Source: Pantoea nemavictus (GTDB lineage: Bacteria; Pseudomonadota; Gammaproteobacteria; Enterobacterales; Enterobacteriaceae). Taken from it: 64,000 nucleotides of DNA. A program made the position numbers and the translations under genes. This document shows, piece after piece, positions 28,359 to 37,119 of this stretch. Below the pieces are notes generated by a model. The model saw nothing but the letters and a program-made list of their open reading frames with translations, made no database searches and had not been told where the DNA came from. Position 1 is the first letter of the stretch. Every line of letters starts with the position of its first letter. Location of the stretch: contig NZ_JBBGZW010000001.1 in NCBI RefSeq assembly GCF_037479095.1, forward strand, positions 124,001 to 188,000, in the 5' to 3' direction.

Positions 28359-28583
28359 CTAAGCAGAGTTTTCGGCTAACCAATCGGCAGCAGCTCGCAT
28401 TTGCTTGATGGCCTCGCTTCTGGCTAACTTTTCCAACTCAGCTAACGTTGTTTCCACCTGATAAGGCAACTTCAGATACAGAGATACGTTTTCACCACCG
28501 GAATTCGGATCGGTATATATCGTTACTTCTGCATAGACAGTATTTCCCTCAACGCGCGTAAAACTTCCAATGTCTATTTCCAT
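28359..28583 (-). CDS. hypothetical 74-residue protein
   Basis: Start MEIDIGSFTRVEGNTVYAEV. A predicted beta-rich N-terminal half and a helical C-terminus (LAELEKLARSEAIKQMRAAADWLAE). Such small proteins are common downstream of phage lysis genes; I cannot name it. It looks intact. Confidence 0.5.
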   Translation of the reverse strand: MEIDIGSFTRVEGNTVYAEVTIYTDPNSGGENVSLYLKLPYQVETTLAELEKLARSEAIKQMRAAADWLAENSA

Positions 28584-28658
28584 AGATCGCTCACCTAAGA
28601 TGCATCGAGCTAAGATTATGCATCACTGTCATCTTTGCTTAAATATCAAAAAACGACG

Positions 28659-29123
28659 TTATTTAAGGCATTGCTCGTTGATGTAATCCTGCAATCCGGA
28701 TATTTGCTTACCGGCGATTTCGATTCGCTCTCTGAGAGTGAAATAATCCCGTTAAGCGGCGTCAGTAAGTCTGAGGCTGGCTGGATCATCCATGCCGGCG
28801 GCGCCGATGGTGTTTGTCGTTGGGCAGTTTACGTTGAGCTGCCACCGACGCTTGCCAGTAGCGACATCATCATGCAGAAGGTTGATAGTCGCCAGAGCAT
28901 CAGATAACTCCTTCGTGTATTTGGCATCAAGAGCCGCAACGGTGCGCTGGCGCACCTGCATGTCATCAATGGTGGCGTTAGCGAGTTGCAATGCATCCGT
29001 TGCTTTATCGCGCTGAGATTTGTAGTCGATGGCGTTGCCGCGATAAATGGCAGTCTGCACACCCAGCACAGCAACGAGCCCTAGCAAAATTGCGATGATT
29101 ATGGCTTCAGCTTTAAAGATCAT
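28659..29123 (-). pseudogene. phage i-spanin Rz, disrupted by a nonsense codon
   Basis: The frame from ATG 29123 reads as a lambda Rz-type inner-membrane spanin: N-terminal anchor (EAIIIAILLGLVAVLGV) and a periplasmic helical domain. A TAA at 28752-28754 stops it after 123 codons. Beyond it the same frame continues with RDYFTLRERIEIAG…DYINEQC, which is the C-terminus of lambda Rz, to a stop at 28659. The uninterrupted gene would be about 154 residues (lambda Rz 153). Lambda has Glu at the stop position, so a single GAA to TAA change explains it. Confidence 0.88.
28829..28900 (-). pseudogene. degenerate o-spanin Rz1 nested in Rz
   Basis: Inside Rz in another frame, ATG 28900 follows AAGGAG and begins a signal-like segment (MLWRLSTFCMMMSLLASVGG). 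A normal Rz1 would reach a lipobox Cys and continue as a Pro-rich lipoprotein. Here Ser occupies the expected Cys position and TAA follows two codons later, giving 23 residues. Ribosome site, position and frame fit Rz1, but the product should not be lipidated. Confidence 0.55.
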
Positions 29124-29586
29124 TTGAGCTTTCCGCCAGGCAAAGAGAACGCTCCATGTCGCGGCGATTCATCAGGCCTTTCCACTTCATGCCGCCGGCA
29201 TATACCCAGCGGCGCAGCTCTTCACATGCACCATCCTAATCCCCTGCATTGAGCTTTTTCAGCAGTGTAGATTTGGAGAAGGCCGACGTGCCGACGTTAT
29301 AGGTGAAGCTGTAGAGCGCGGCGCGGGGATATTTACCCAGCGGCACCTTGACCATGGAATCGACAGCCCTCTTAACTGGCTGCAGGTCATTCCACATCAG
29401 GCGATCACATTCGCGGTCGGTGTACTTCTTGCCCTTCACGATGTCGGCGCCGATATGACCATCACAGACAGTCCAAACCCCAGCCACATCTTTGTAGGGT
29501 TCGTACACTCGGCCCTCTACACCATCCTTTCCGCCAAGGAATACCGTATCAATAAGCCTGTTGCGCAGTGTGTTTGACATTGCCAT
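29113..29586 (-). pseudogene. phage endolysin (GH24 lysozyme), disrupted by a nonsense codon
   Basis: From ATG 29586 the frame encodes a T4-type/R21-like lysozyme with the catalytic E-8-D-5-T arrangement in EGRVYEPYKDVAGVWT. A TAG at 29236-29238 ends it after LLKKLNAGD (116 residues). The same frame then continues [15 protein letters not shown]…[12 protein letters not shown] to a stop at 29113, the conserved lysozyme C-terminus. Compared with phage 21 endolysin it also seems to lack most of the hydrophobic N-terminal SAR segment. Preceded by the holin and overlapping the start of Rz. Confidence 0.88.
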
Positions 29587-29590
29587 CGTG

Positions 29591-29833
29591 TTAATCCTCG
29601 GTGAGGTCGGGCGCGGTGGGCCAGCGTTGCAGAGCTTTAATCTGCGCCAGCGTGGCCTTGCGTTTGTAATACCAGTTGATGCCGAGCGTAAATAGCGCGA
29701 CCAGAATACCGGCCAGCACGCCAATAGCACTCCATTCATCGGGACTTAACCTGGTCAGCAGACCATTGGCAATCGTCCCGGCAGAAGCGCCGTATGCCGC
29801 GCCTGATGCCAGTTTGCTCATATCGATACTCAT
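29591..29833 (-). CDS. S21-like class II phage holin
   Basis: An 80-residue holin with the phage-21 pattern: polar start MSIDMSKLASGAAYG, a first weakly hydrophobic helix (TIANGLL region), SPDEWSAIGVL, a second helix (AGILVALFTLGINWYY) and a basic tail. Two Met codons (1 and 5) resemble the dual start of S21 that makes holin and antiholin. ATG 29833 follows GAGGTGTAC. The gene appears intact while the lysis genes after it do not. Confidence 0.8.
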   Translation of the reverse strand: MSIDMSKLASGAAYGASAGTIANGLLTRLSPDEWSAIGVLAGILVALFTLGINWYYKRKATLAQIKALQRWPTAPDLTED

Positions 29834-30310
29834 GTACACCTCGCTGTTCGCTTGGTGCCGCCTGTAGTCGTAAGAAAAGAGCGCTCATCCCCACACAGCA
29901 ATGAGGGTCTGAATAAGTTTTGGGATGGCGCTAAAACGGAAAAAGGCCGCCAATTGGCGACCTCTTAAATTTGATGTACCCCACCCGGCGCTTATCTCCG
30001 GCACTCGTAATGGCTTAGCTCTTGAAGGGGCGAGACAATCTTCTCAGAAAGATTAAATCTCGATTTAACAATAGTTGCTAACATTACTATTAGCTAGCTA
30101 ACTTAATTGGATTTAAGCACATTCCGTCAAATACCGGGCTTTAAATAATCTCAGGCAATCGCAAAGGTGCCTGATTTTGAGATTTGGTTTCTTGCCGATA
30201 ACCACTACTCGTTACCAGCAGCGCGAGGCAAATCACAGCCTTGAAATTAACCCCAGCAACTTGCCGCTGATTGCCTAAAATTTAATCTCCTAACCAACTG
30301 GAGAGTTTCT
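29834..30310. other. gene-free prophage segment upstream of the holin
   Basis: About 470 bp with many stops. It contains a perfect 12-bp palindrome TTAGCTAGCTAA (30090-30101) near a related GTTGCTAAC, and a hairpin CAGGCA / TGCCTG (about 30152-30172). These could be leftover phage operator or antitermination sites, but nothing is certain. Confidence 0.35.
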
Positions 30311-30502
30311 ATGGCACTTACGCGCGAGCAGATGAAGGCGCTCATCGACGAGCTACCAGATGAGCAAATCAATGAGCTATCTGGCTCTTTTGTCGAAACG
30401 GTTAAAAGTGGACCAGAGCCTAGCGATGATGATGGCGGGGTTTGGAAAGAGATTAAATTCGAATTCCCTGATCAGGATGGCACTCCTCAGGATAAGTGGT
30501 GA
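30311..30502 (+). CDS. small acidic hypothetical protein
   Basis: ATG 30311 follows GGAGAG. The 63-residue product starts with a helix (MALTREQMKALIDELPDEQ) and ends with an acidic, disordered tail (DDDGGVWKEI…DQDGTPQDKW). No family recognised; it could be a phage moron or regulator. Unlike most of the remnant, the frame and ribosome site are intact. Confidence 0.5.
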   Translation: MALTREQMKALIDELPDEQINELSGSFVETVKSGPEPSDDDGGVWKEIKFEFPDQDGTPQDKW

Positions 30503-30704
30503 TTCTAGATATGCAGATACAAAAACGCCCACCGGCTGGTAAGGCCATGGGGCGTTTTAATCACTCACTATGTTTGCAACTGACCGACTAAGCTGCGATC
30601 TGTTCGCTTCACTCCCCGATCATGCCCATTCCATTCTGTTTCGCGCTTCCTTCTGGCTGATGCCGGTGAAGTAAATCAGCGATGAACCGATATTTTGCAC
30701 GGTC

Positions 30705-31172
30705 TTGCGCTTGCAGTATCGTAATCTGGCTACGTTGCGAACCGGGTTAGCCGTTCCGCTGGCCCTTACCCTGCATGCAGCTGAAATTAACCTGGAAGGC
30801 GTAATAGATAAATGTCGAGCAGGAAATCCGTCCGACCACATCATTTACTCTTCAGTGAGAAAGGGAGGCAGAAAGCCGGGACCAGTCATGCCGGATGCCA
30901 TTACAAGTGCTTTTTCGGAGGCGAGGGAATTATGCGGGATTGAGTTCGGTTCAAGCCCGCCCTCTTTCCATGAAATCAGAAGTCTTGCAAGCCGGCTTTA
31001 CGCTGCAGAAAATGGAGAGAATTTTGCTCAGCGGCTACTCGGACATAAAAACATGTCGATGACCAAAAAGTATTTAGATTCTCGTGGTCAGGAATATGTA
31101 ATGGTATGGGCCGGATATCAGATATTCGGACAAATTTCGGACACTTCGTTTTTTCTTGTTATATATCAATGA
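30705..31172 (+). pseudogene. 3' part of a lambda-type tyrosine integrase
   Basis: Only the C-terminal catalytic part remains: LAVPLALTL, SFHEIRSLASRLY (H-x-x-R), LLGHKNMSMT (second conserved His) and KKYLD with the nucleophile Tyr. The first catalytic Arg region upstream has lost its frame (traces of a Gly-Gln-Arg motif interrupted by stops near 30660-30735). Its stop codon lies 4 bases from the sdsR poly-U, the arrangement expected for an integrase next to its attachment site. Confidence 0.85.
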
Positions 31173-31175
31173 AAT

Positions 31176-31275
31176 AAAAAAAGACCGAATACGATTCCTA
31201 TATTCGGTCCAGGGAAATGGCTCTTTAGGAGCCGTGCGCTAAAAGTTGGCATTTTTGCAGGCGAGGACGCCTTGC
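31176..31275 (-). ncRNA. sdsR: sRNA SdsR (RyeB)
   Basis: The minus strand matches E. coli SdsR almost throughout: 5' GCAAGGCG, internal AATGCCAACTTTTAGCGCACG, the AAGAGCCATTTCCCTGGACC core, and a terminator with stem GACCGAATA / TATTCGGTC followed by seven T. Length is about 100 nt. SdsR is a sigma-S-dependent, Hfq-bound sRNA that represses targets such as ompD, mutS and tolC. Location between pphA and yebY is as in E. coli. The antisense RNA RyeA/SraC may be encoded on the plus strand, but its promoter region would be replaced by prophage DNA. Confidence 0.9.
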
Positions 31276-31281
31276 CATTTA

Positions 31282-31288
31282 ATGGTAG
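31282..31288 (-). promoter_or_regulatory. -10 element of the sdsR promoter (sigma-S type)
   Basis: CTACCAT on the minus strand, with the C at -13 favoured by sigma-S, lies 6 bp before the predicted 5' end of SdsR. Its location matches the promoter known for sdsR. Confidence 0.6.
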
Positions 31289-31419
31289 ACCAGGATTGGT
31301 GGTTTTCCAGCCAACTGCGCTGTTCGGTAAGCAAAGGTGTCAACTCTGTGATCGCGTTGACATAACCTGAGAACAAGCGTAGCGGCAGAAATGTGCGCCA
31401 CGCCTGATTTATACCGAGA

Positions 31420-31764
31420 TTACTTGCCGCACAGTTGCTGTGCGCGATCGACGATCGGCTGCAGACTCATTTTCTGACCTGGATGCGCTTTGTCTTCGGC
31501 CACGATGGTGTCGATGGATTGCAGCGTGCCCTGCCCGGCAGTCTTACGCGCGTAAGCTTTATCGTTGAGCGGATACTGCAATAACGTGCCGGGATTGATA
31601 GCAAACAGCGCTCCGTCTTTTTCGCAGGTCAGCATCACCTCTTCACGGGTGAAGGGCCATTTGTCCTTGCCAATCTCAAAACGGCTGACGGTAATAATCT
31701 GTGCGGCCATCGCCTGGCTGCACAGCGCCATCAATACGCAAGCTGGAATCAGTTTCTTCAGCAA
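31420..31764 (-). CDS. yebY: periplasmic protein YebY (DUF2511), copper-linked
   Basis: A 114-residue secreted protein: signal peptide MLKKLIPACVLMALCSQAMA, then the conserved ITVSRFEIGKDKWPFTREEVMLTC…INPGTLLQYPLN and a final Cys near the end, as in E. coli YebY. Structural work on the E. coli yobA-yebZ-yebY (AZY) operon links it to copper. It is the last gene of that operon, 36 bp after yebZ. Confidence 0.93.
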   Translation of the reverse strand: MLKKLIPACVLMALCSQAMAAQIITVSRFEIGKDKWPFTREEVMLTCEKDGALFAINPGTLLQYPLNDKAYARKTAGQGTLQSIDTIVAEDKAHPGQKMSLQPIVDRAQQLCGK

Positions 31765-31800
31765 AATATCGACCTCATTTCATCTTCTTTAATGACACAT

Positions 31801-32682
31801 TCAGGCCGGTGAGAGTGTGGCAAACACGCTCACTAACCCAATAACAATAATGGCCAGCAGCAGCTCTAGCTGCGTCAGGCGAATAAACAGATGCGATGCA
31901 TGACTGGCCGCCCGGCGGAAACGCGGAACCAGCAGATAGCGGTTGGTCAGCGCGATAGCGATCATCAACAATACCAGCAGCACTTTCACCACCAGCAGCT
32001 CGCTCCACGGTGTAACTTGCCAATCGCGCGGTGAACCGGCTATTAGCAGACTGTTAACGATTCCAGTGAACAACGCCAGCGCAACGGCTAAATGTCCGTA
32101 GCGGGAAAATCGCATCATGCAGCGAATAGCATCGGCACGGAATTCGATCTGTCTTGCTTCACGCATCAGTAACAGCAGCGGCAGTAAACCGCCCGCCCAG
32201 AACGCGGCGGCAAGCAGATGTAGCGCATGGTTTGCTTGCTGCAGCATGCCGGCCCAGCCATCACGCATTGCTGCATGTCCTACGCCTGCCAGAGCGATCA
32301 GTTGCAATACACCGCTAATAAGCAGCAATTGCTGACGCAGGCTGCCACGCAGTAATAGTGTCAGCGTGCAAAGCAGTGCGAAGACAATTTCCCAGCGCCA
32401 GACCATGCCAAAACGCGTATTCAGCACGGCGCGCCACGTCTCGCTATCGCTAACGTTTCGCCAGTCACCGCTCATCAAACCGGTTTGTGTCGCTAACATC
32501 AGCACGGCGCTGAGCAAACTCACTAGCGCGCTGGTACGCAAAATAAAATCTAAACGCTGCGCCAGCACCAGGCGATAGCGACGCGGTGCCAGCAGCGCGG
32601 TGTAGCAGGCGCTGCCAGCGAGCAGTAACACCGACAAGAAATGCAGCGCCCGCAGGCCAATCCACAGCGTGCTCAAACTCAT
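31801..32682 (-). CDS. yebZ: CopD-family inner-membrane protein YebZ
   Basis: A 293-residue membrane protein with about eight helices. CopD family features are visible (GLRALHFLSVLLLAGSACY; NHALHLLAAAFWAGGLLPLL with a conserved His pair; RFSRYGHLAVALALFTGIVNS). It is thought to import copper delivered by the CopC-like YobA. Middle gene of yobA-yebZ-yebY; it starts 3 bp after the yobA stop. Confidence 0.93.
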   Translation of the reverse strand: MSLSTLWIGLRALHFLSVLLLAGSACYTALLAPRRYRLVLAQRLDFILRTSALVSLLSAVLMLATQTGLMSGDWRNVSDSETWRAVLNTRFGMVWRWEIVFALLCTLTLLLRGSLRQQLLLISGVLQLIALAGVGHAAMRDGWAGMLQQANHALHLLAAAFWAGGLLPLLLLMREARQIEFRADAIRCMMRFSRYGHLAVALALFTGIVNSLLIAGSPRDWQVTPWSELLVVKVLLVLLMIAIALTNRYLLVPRFRRAASHASHLFIRLTQLELLLAIIVIGLVSVFATLSPA

Positions 32683-32685
32683 TGA

Positions 32686-33063
32686 TCACTTCACGCTAAA
32701 TGCGTAGCTGCCTTTGGTTTTGTGGCCATCAACTGACAGCACATGCCAGTTCACTTGATAATTACCCGACGGCAACGGTTGGCTGATCGGTACAATCAGC
32801 TGATCGTGCTGTTTGTTGTTAAGCCTGGCCTTCCCCACCGGCATGGGTTGATGTTGCGCGTTGAGCACTTCTACGCCACTAAACGCGGCTTCAACGTCTT
32901 CAGTAAAGGTCAGCGTTAAATTCTGCGGGGAATGCTCCACCACGGCTTTATCCGCCGGAACCGGCGTTTTCAGGTGAGCATGAGCCAGCGCAAACTGGCT
33001 GAAGGCCAGCGTTGATGACGCCAGCAACAGCGCCACAACTCGGGTAAACGCAGTTTTCTTCAT
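32686..33063 (-). CDS. yobA: CopC-family periplasmic copper-binding protein YobA
   Basis: A 125-residue protein. ATG at 33063 gives a clean signal peptide ([27 protein letters not shown]), and [12 protein letters not shown] follows so that the N-terminal His of the mature CopC fold can bind Cu(II). A second His-containing segment ([10 protein letters not shown]) completes the site. GGGAAG precedes the start. The frame is open upstream, but that part lies across the holE promoter region. First gene of the operon. Confidence 0.94.
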   Translation of the reverse strand: MKKTAFTRVVALLLASSTLAFSQFALAHAHLKTPVPADKAVVEHSPQNLTLTFTEDVEAAFSGVEVLNAQHQPMPVGKARLNNKQHDQLIVPISQPLPSGNYQVNWHVLSVDGHKTKGSYAFSVK

Positions 33064-33216
33064 CACTTCTTCCCTTTTAACTGCGGCAGTGCACCGCAAA
33101 CGTGGCAGCAGGATACGCCGCCGATCCGCAGGTGTCGAGACTTGCGGTGCGATCCAATTTCCTTGATCCCTCGGTCCGAAACCATTACTTTTGCCCCTGA
33201 TTATCAGGAGGAAAGT

Positions 33217-33447
33217 ATGAGTCAAAACCTTGCCTTGCTGTCGCAGGAAGAGAAAGACAAAGTGAATGTCGATCTGGCCGCCGCGGGCGTGGCTTTTAAA
33301 GAGCGCTACAATATGCCCGTGATTGCCGAAATGGTGGAGCGCGAGCAACCAGAGGCGCTGCGTGAATGGTTTCGTCAACGTCTGATGAACTACCGCCAGG
33401 CATCGCTCAGCCTGTCACGCCTGCCCTACGAACCTAAGCAGAAGTAA
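33217..33447 (+). CDS. holE: DNA polymerase III theta subunit HolE
   Basis: A 76-residue protein nearly identical in its centre to E. coli theta ([19 protein letters not shown]…PVIAE), ending [11 protein letters not shown]. It binds and stabilises the epsilon proofreading subunit in the core polymerase. ATG at 33217 follows AGGAGGAAAGT. It lies 3 bp before exoX. Confidence 0.96.
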   Translation: MSQNLALLSQEEKDKVNVDLAAAGVAFKERYNMPVIAEMVEREQPEALREWFRQRLMNYRQASLSLSRLPYEPKQK

Positions 33448-33450
33448 TCT

Positions 33451-34119
33451 ATGTTACGTGTTATCGATACCGAAACCTGTGGCCTGCAAGGCGGCGTGGT
33501 TGAAGTGGCGTCAGTGGATGTCATTGACGGTCAAATCGTCAATCCCATGAGTGATTTGATCTGCCCGGACCGCCCGATCAGCCGCCAGGCGATGGCGGTG
33601 CATCGCATTACTGAAGCGATGGTGGTTGGCAAACCGACTATCGAAGAAGCGATTGGCCGCTATCACGGCAGCCCGCATTATGTCGCGCACAACGCCAGTT
33701 TTGATCGCCGTATGCTGCCAACCATGCCGGGCGAATGGATCTGCACCATGACGCTGGCGCGTCAGTTGTGGCCAGGCATCAAATACGGCAATCAGGCATT
33801 GCGTCATAGCCTGAAGCTGGACGTCACACCTCCAGCCGAGCTGCATGCACACCGCGCGTTGTATGACTGCTACGTCACCGCCGCGCTACTGATCCGCATT
33901 ATGGAAACGTCGGGCTGGAATGCCGAGCAGATGGCGAATTTGTGCCAACCGGCAGCCGTGAGTGGTGATGTGTTCCCGTTCGGGAAGTATCGCGGTCAAA
34001 GCATTGGCAGCATTGCGCGTAAAGATCCCGGCTATCTGCGCTGGGTGCTGGAAAATGTGCGCGATTTGCGCCCACCGTTGCGGCAGGCGCTTCGCAAGTA
34101 CGTTAAAAGCGATCAGTAA
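33451..34119 (+). CDS. exoX: exodeoxyribonuclease X, ExoX
   Basis: A 222-residue DEDD-family 3'-5' exonuclease. ExoI motif [14 protein letters not shown], ExoII motif [10 protein letters not shown], and Exo[11 protein letters not shown] (H-x4-D) are all present; the C-terminal [24 protein letters not shown] segment is characteristic. It acts in mismatch repair and degrades single- and double-stranded DNA. In E. coli yobB separates it from holE; here the gap is 3 bp. It overlaps the convergent ptrB by 7 bp. Confidence 0.95.
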   Translation: MLRVIDTETCGLQGGVVEVASVDVIDGQIVNPMSDLICPDRPISRQAMAVHRITEAMVVGKPTIEEAIGRYHGSPHYVAHNASFDRRMLPTMPGEWICTMTLARQLWPGIKYGNQALRHSLKLDVTPPAELHAHRALYDCYVTAALLIRIMETSGWNAEQMANLCQPAAVSGDVFPFGKYRGQSIGSIARKDPGYLRWVLENVRDLRPPLRQALRKYVKSDQ

Positions 34120-36176
34120 TCGGTACGGTCTGGCAAGCTCCCCTGCGCCAGACCTATCAGGAAAGTAAACTCCTGCGCCACGCCTTCATAGGCTTTGAAA
34201 CGGCCCGATTTACCGCCGTGGCCGGAATCCATCTCGGTGCACAGTAATAGCAACGAATCGTTAGTTTTTAACTCGCGTAGTTTCGCCACCCATTTGGCCG
34301 GTTCCCAATACTGCACCTGAGAATCGTGCAGCCCGGTGGTAACCAGCAAGTGTGGATAGGCTTTTGCTTCGATGTTGTCATACGGGCTGTACTGGCGGAT
34401 GCTGTGGTAAAACTCTTCCTGCTCGGGATTGCCCCACTCATCGTATTCGCCGGTCGTAAGCGGAATCGATGGATCGAGCATGGTGGTCACAACATCCACA
34501 AAAGGTACCTGTGCCACCACACCGTGGAACAGATTCGGTGCCATGTTCACGACACCACCCATAAGTAACCCTCCAGCGCTGCCGCCCATGGCGTACAGCC
34601 GCTGTGGATTTCCGTAACCTTTTGCCACCAGCGCTTCGGTGACATCGATAAAGTCGGTGAAGCTGTTGATTTTGTTCTTCAGGCGGCCACCGTCATACCA
34701 CTGCTGACCGAGTTCACCGCCGCCGCGCACATGAATAATCGCGTAGACGAAACCACGCTCGAGCAAACTGATACGGCTGGTGCCAAAGCTAGCATCCATG
34801 CTGCTGCCGTAGGCGCCGTAACCATAAACCAGCAGCGGATTGTTGCCACGCTGGAAGTGCTTGCGGTGGTACACCAGCGAAACCGGGACTTCCGTACCAT
34901 CACGCACCGTGATCCACAGATGCTCGCTTTTGAAATCCTCTGATTTAAAGCCCGGCACCGACGTGCGTTTCAGCACGCGACGTTCGCCCGTTTCCATATT
35001 CAACTCAAACAGCGTCGTCGGCGTGGTCATCGATGAATAGCCGTAGCGCAGCGTGTCGCTCTCCGGCGAAGGGTTATACGCCAGCCAGGTCACGTACGCC
35101 GGATCGTCAAAGGCGATGCCAAAGCTCTCCCCGCTCTCCCAGTTAATCTGACGCAAGGTATTAACGCCGTGCTGGCGCTCTTCCACCACCAGCCAATGAC
35201 GGAACAGCTGGAAATCTTCCAGCACTACGTTGTCCCGCGCTGGAATTAACGCTTGCCAGCGCGCTTCGGCCAGCCACGCACTGCGGTACAGGCCGAAGTT
35301 TTTGCCATCCCGATTCGAGCGGATATAAAACTGGTGGTTGTAGTGGTCAATGCTGTATTCGTGATCGCGACGCCGCGGACAAAACGTTTGCGGCTGTGCA
35401 TCGGGATATTCCGCATCGATCAGCAGGATTTCACTGGTGGTGGTGCTGTACAACGCCACCAGAATAAAGTGCTCTGACGTGGTTTTGTGCACGCTAAGAT
35501 GGAAAGTATCGTCTTGTTCCTCGTACACCAGCTGATCGTCAGATTGCGGATGCCCCAATTCGTGACGCCATACCTGATAAGCCAGCAGGGTTTTCGGGTG
35601 TTTACGCACGTAATAGAGCGTGCGCGAATCGTTGGCCCAGGCCACGCTGGAGGAAGCATTCGTCAGCACTTCCGGATACCAACTGCCGCTTTGCAGATTA
35701 CGGAAACGAATGCCGTATTGACGGCGCGAAAGGAAATCTTCCGCCAGCGCCATCACCTGGTTATCCGGCGTAATTGCCAACGCCCCCATGGTGTAAAAGT
35801 CGCTGTGGGACGCACGTTGGTTGCCATCTAGCAGCAGTTGCCACGGCTCATCAAGCGGTGCCTCAATCGGTTGACGGAAATAGGCGGGATATTCGTTACC
35901 CACTTCATAGCGGCTTTGATAGCGATAACCGTTCTTCACATACGGCACCGAGTGATCCTGCGGGGGAATACGATCGACAATCTCTTTTAGCACCCGATCC
36001 TGTAGCGAATTTTGCGAGGCCATCATCGCGCGGCCATAATCATTTTCAGCGTGCAGGTGGGCAAGCACTTCAGGATTTTCGCGATCGTCATCGCGCAACC
36101 AGTGATAATTGTCGGTGCGCGTTTCACCGTGCAGGCTCATCACATGGGGGATTTTTTTCGCGTTGGGCTGATTCAT
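34113..36176 (-). CDS. ptrB: oligopeptidase B, PtrB
   Basis: A 687-residue S9A serine peptidase (E. coli 686 aa) that cleaves small peptides after Lys or Arg in the cytoplasm. The N-terminal beta-propeller (about 70-400) is followed by an alpha/beta-hydrolase domain with the nucleophile in [11 protein letters not shown], a C-terminal Asp segment ([17 protein letters not shown]) and the His in [11 protein letters not shown]. Start [13 protein letters not shown] fits the family. Confidence 0.96.
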   Translation of the reverse strand: MNQPNAKKIPHVMSLHGETRTDNYHWLRDDDRENPEVLAHLHAENDYGRAMMASQNSLQDRVLKEIVDRIPPQDHSVPYVKNGYRYQSRYEVGNEYPAYFRQPIEAPLDEPWQLLLDGNQRASHSDFYTMGALAITPDNQVMALAEDFLSRRQYGIRFRNLQSGSWYPEVLTNASSSVAWANDSRTLYYVRKHPKTLLAYQVWRHELGHPQSDDQLVYEEQDDTFHLSVHKTTSEHFILVALYSTTTSEILLIDAEYPDAQPQTFCPRRRDHEYSIDHYNHQFYIRSNRDGKNFGLYRSAWLAEARWQALIPARDNVVLEDFQLFRHWLVVEERQHGVNTLRQINWESGESFGIAFDDPAYVTWLAYNPSPESDTLRYGYSSMTTPTTLFELNMETGERRVLKRTSVPGFKSEDFKSEHLWITVRDGTEVPVSLVYHRKHFQRGNNPLLVYGYGAYGSSMDASFGTSRISLLERGFVYAIIHVRGGGELGQQWYDGGRLKNKINSFTDFIDVTEALVAKGYGNPQRLYAMGGSAGGLLMGGVVNMAPNLFHGVVAQVPFVDVVTTMLDPSIPLTTGEYDEWGNPEQEEFYHSIRQYSPYDNIEAKAYPHLLVTTGLHDSQVQYWEPAKWVAKLRELKTNDSLLLLCTEMDSGHGGKSGRFKAYEGVAQEFTFLIGLAQGSLPDRTDY

Positions 36177-36286
36177 TTAGGCTCTTCTCCCTGAAAGACA
36201 ATATTCAGCAAGCGTGGCACTAATCGCGCGTGATGCCAAGCTGCAAGCATCATCACCCAGCGCAGGATAAACCAACCAGCAAAAAT

Positions 36287-36308
36287 AAAGGCTGCGAACG
36301 CAGCCTTT
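36287..36308 (-). terminator. terminator downstream of yebE
   Basis: Perfect stem AAAGGCTGCG / CGCAGCCTTT with a 2-base loop, followed on the minus strand by ATTTTT. Starts 8 bp after the yebE stop. Confidence 0.85.
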
Positions 36309-36316
36309 GCAACGGC

Positions 36317-36958
36317 TTACGCGGCTTTTTCCGCGTCGATATCGCGCTGGATACCATCGCGTACATCTTGCGGAATTTTTAGCGCATCACCTAACGCGGA
36401 GAGATAGCTGCGCTCCATAAAGTGGTCGACATCAATGGCTGCACAGCTTAGGAAATAGAGTTCCAGCGCCTCTTCTTCGTTCTTAACATCTGCCGCCAGC
36501 CAGTGAGGATCCAGCGGACGGTTCATCGCCTGCTGAATCAAAGCTTCGGCTTGTGTTCCATAACCGGCTTGTTGAATGTTTTGTTCTATCGCCGCGCGCT
36601 CGGCATCGTCAATATGACCGTCGCTCTTTGCCGCGAAAACCAGCGCCGTCACTAAGCGTTCAGCGCGTTGATCCAGCGGCGTTTGCAGTTGGCCGAAACC
36701 GGCCTCATCCTGATGAGTTTCCCGGATACGCTGCTTATATTTATTCCACAGCAGCGCACCAGCCGCCGCTCCGCCGCCTAGCAGCAAGGCTTTGCCGCCG
36801 TATTTGGTCAGCAGCTTACGCGTGGATTTACTGCCGACCAGCAAGCCCGCCAGACCGCCTAACGCGCCAGGTGCCAACATATCGCTCAATCCACCGGATT
36901 TTCCTTCACCACTCTTTTTCGCCAGCACCGATTGAATTTGCTGCAGCCAATTGCTCAT
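36317..36958 (-). CDS. yebE: inner-membrane protein YebE (DUF533)
   Basis: A 213-residue protein: N-terminal helix [15 protein letters not shown], a Gly-rich hydrophobic central segment ([35 protein letters not shown]) and a TerB-like acidic C-terminal domain ([26 protein letters not shown]). DUF533 is of unknown function; E. coli yebE is a strongly Cpx-activated gene. The neighbours yebF and yebG of E. coli are absent here. Confidence 0.93.
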   Translation of the reverse strand: MSNWLQQIQSVLAKKSGEGKSGGLSDMLAPGALGGLAGLLVGSKSTRKLLTKYGGKALLLGGGAAAGALLWNKYKQRIRETHQDEAGFGQLQTPLDQRAERLVTALVFAAKSDGHIDDAERAAIEQNIQQAGYGTQAEALIQQAMNRPLDPHWLAADVKNEEEALELYFLSCAAIDVDHFMERSYLSALGDALKIPQDVRDGIQRDIDAEKAA

Positions 36959-37065
36959 TGTTTAACTCCCGTTTAAATTTCCGCTCACCATGCTGCCGCA
37001 GGCTGTGTCAGTTAACGTCAGAGCGAGAAAAGTATGGCAAACCTGATGAAGCTGAAAGCGTGAGT

Positions 37066-37088
37066 ACGCAAACGTTTTCGTTTATACT
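37066..37088 (+). promoter_or_regulatory. PurR box and -10 element of purT
   Basis: ACGCAAACGTTTTCGT (37066-37081) differs from the PurR consensus ACGCAAACGTTTGCGT at one position. TATACT follows at 37083-37088 and fits a -10 element; the operator would overlap the promoter spacer. purT belongs to the PurR regulon. Confidence 0.85.
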
Positions 37089-37119
37089 GCGCGCGCATTT
37101 TGACTGCTAAGGTGAAATT

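Larger units (their letters stand above)
26204..31175. mobile_element. decayed lambdoid prophage remnant
   Basis: About 5 kb of lower-GC DNA between the csp operon and sdsR. It holds, from left to right, a tape-measure 5' fragment fused to other debris, small unknown genes, Rz/Rz1, endolysin and holin (all on minus), an unknown small gene (+) and the 3' end of a tyrosine integrase (+) that abuts the sdsR terminator. The order integrase–lysis–tail is lambdoid. Replication, head and most tail genes are gone. I could not see a second copy of the sdsR end, so the left attachment site is probably deleted. The left limit is approximate. Confidence 0.85.

Noticed and set aside
28635..28907. 90-codon plus-strand frame over the Rz 3' end
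   Set aside because: The opposite strand encodes the conserved Rz C-terminus, which explains the open frame.
31176..31420. RyeA/SraC as a separate plus-strand RNA feature
   Set aside because: No clear plus-strand promoter or terminator could be assigned; only mentioned under sdsR.
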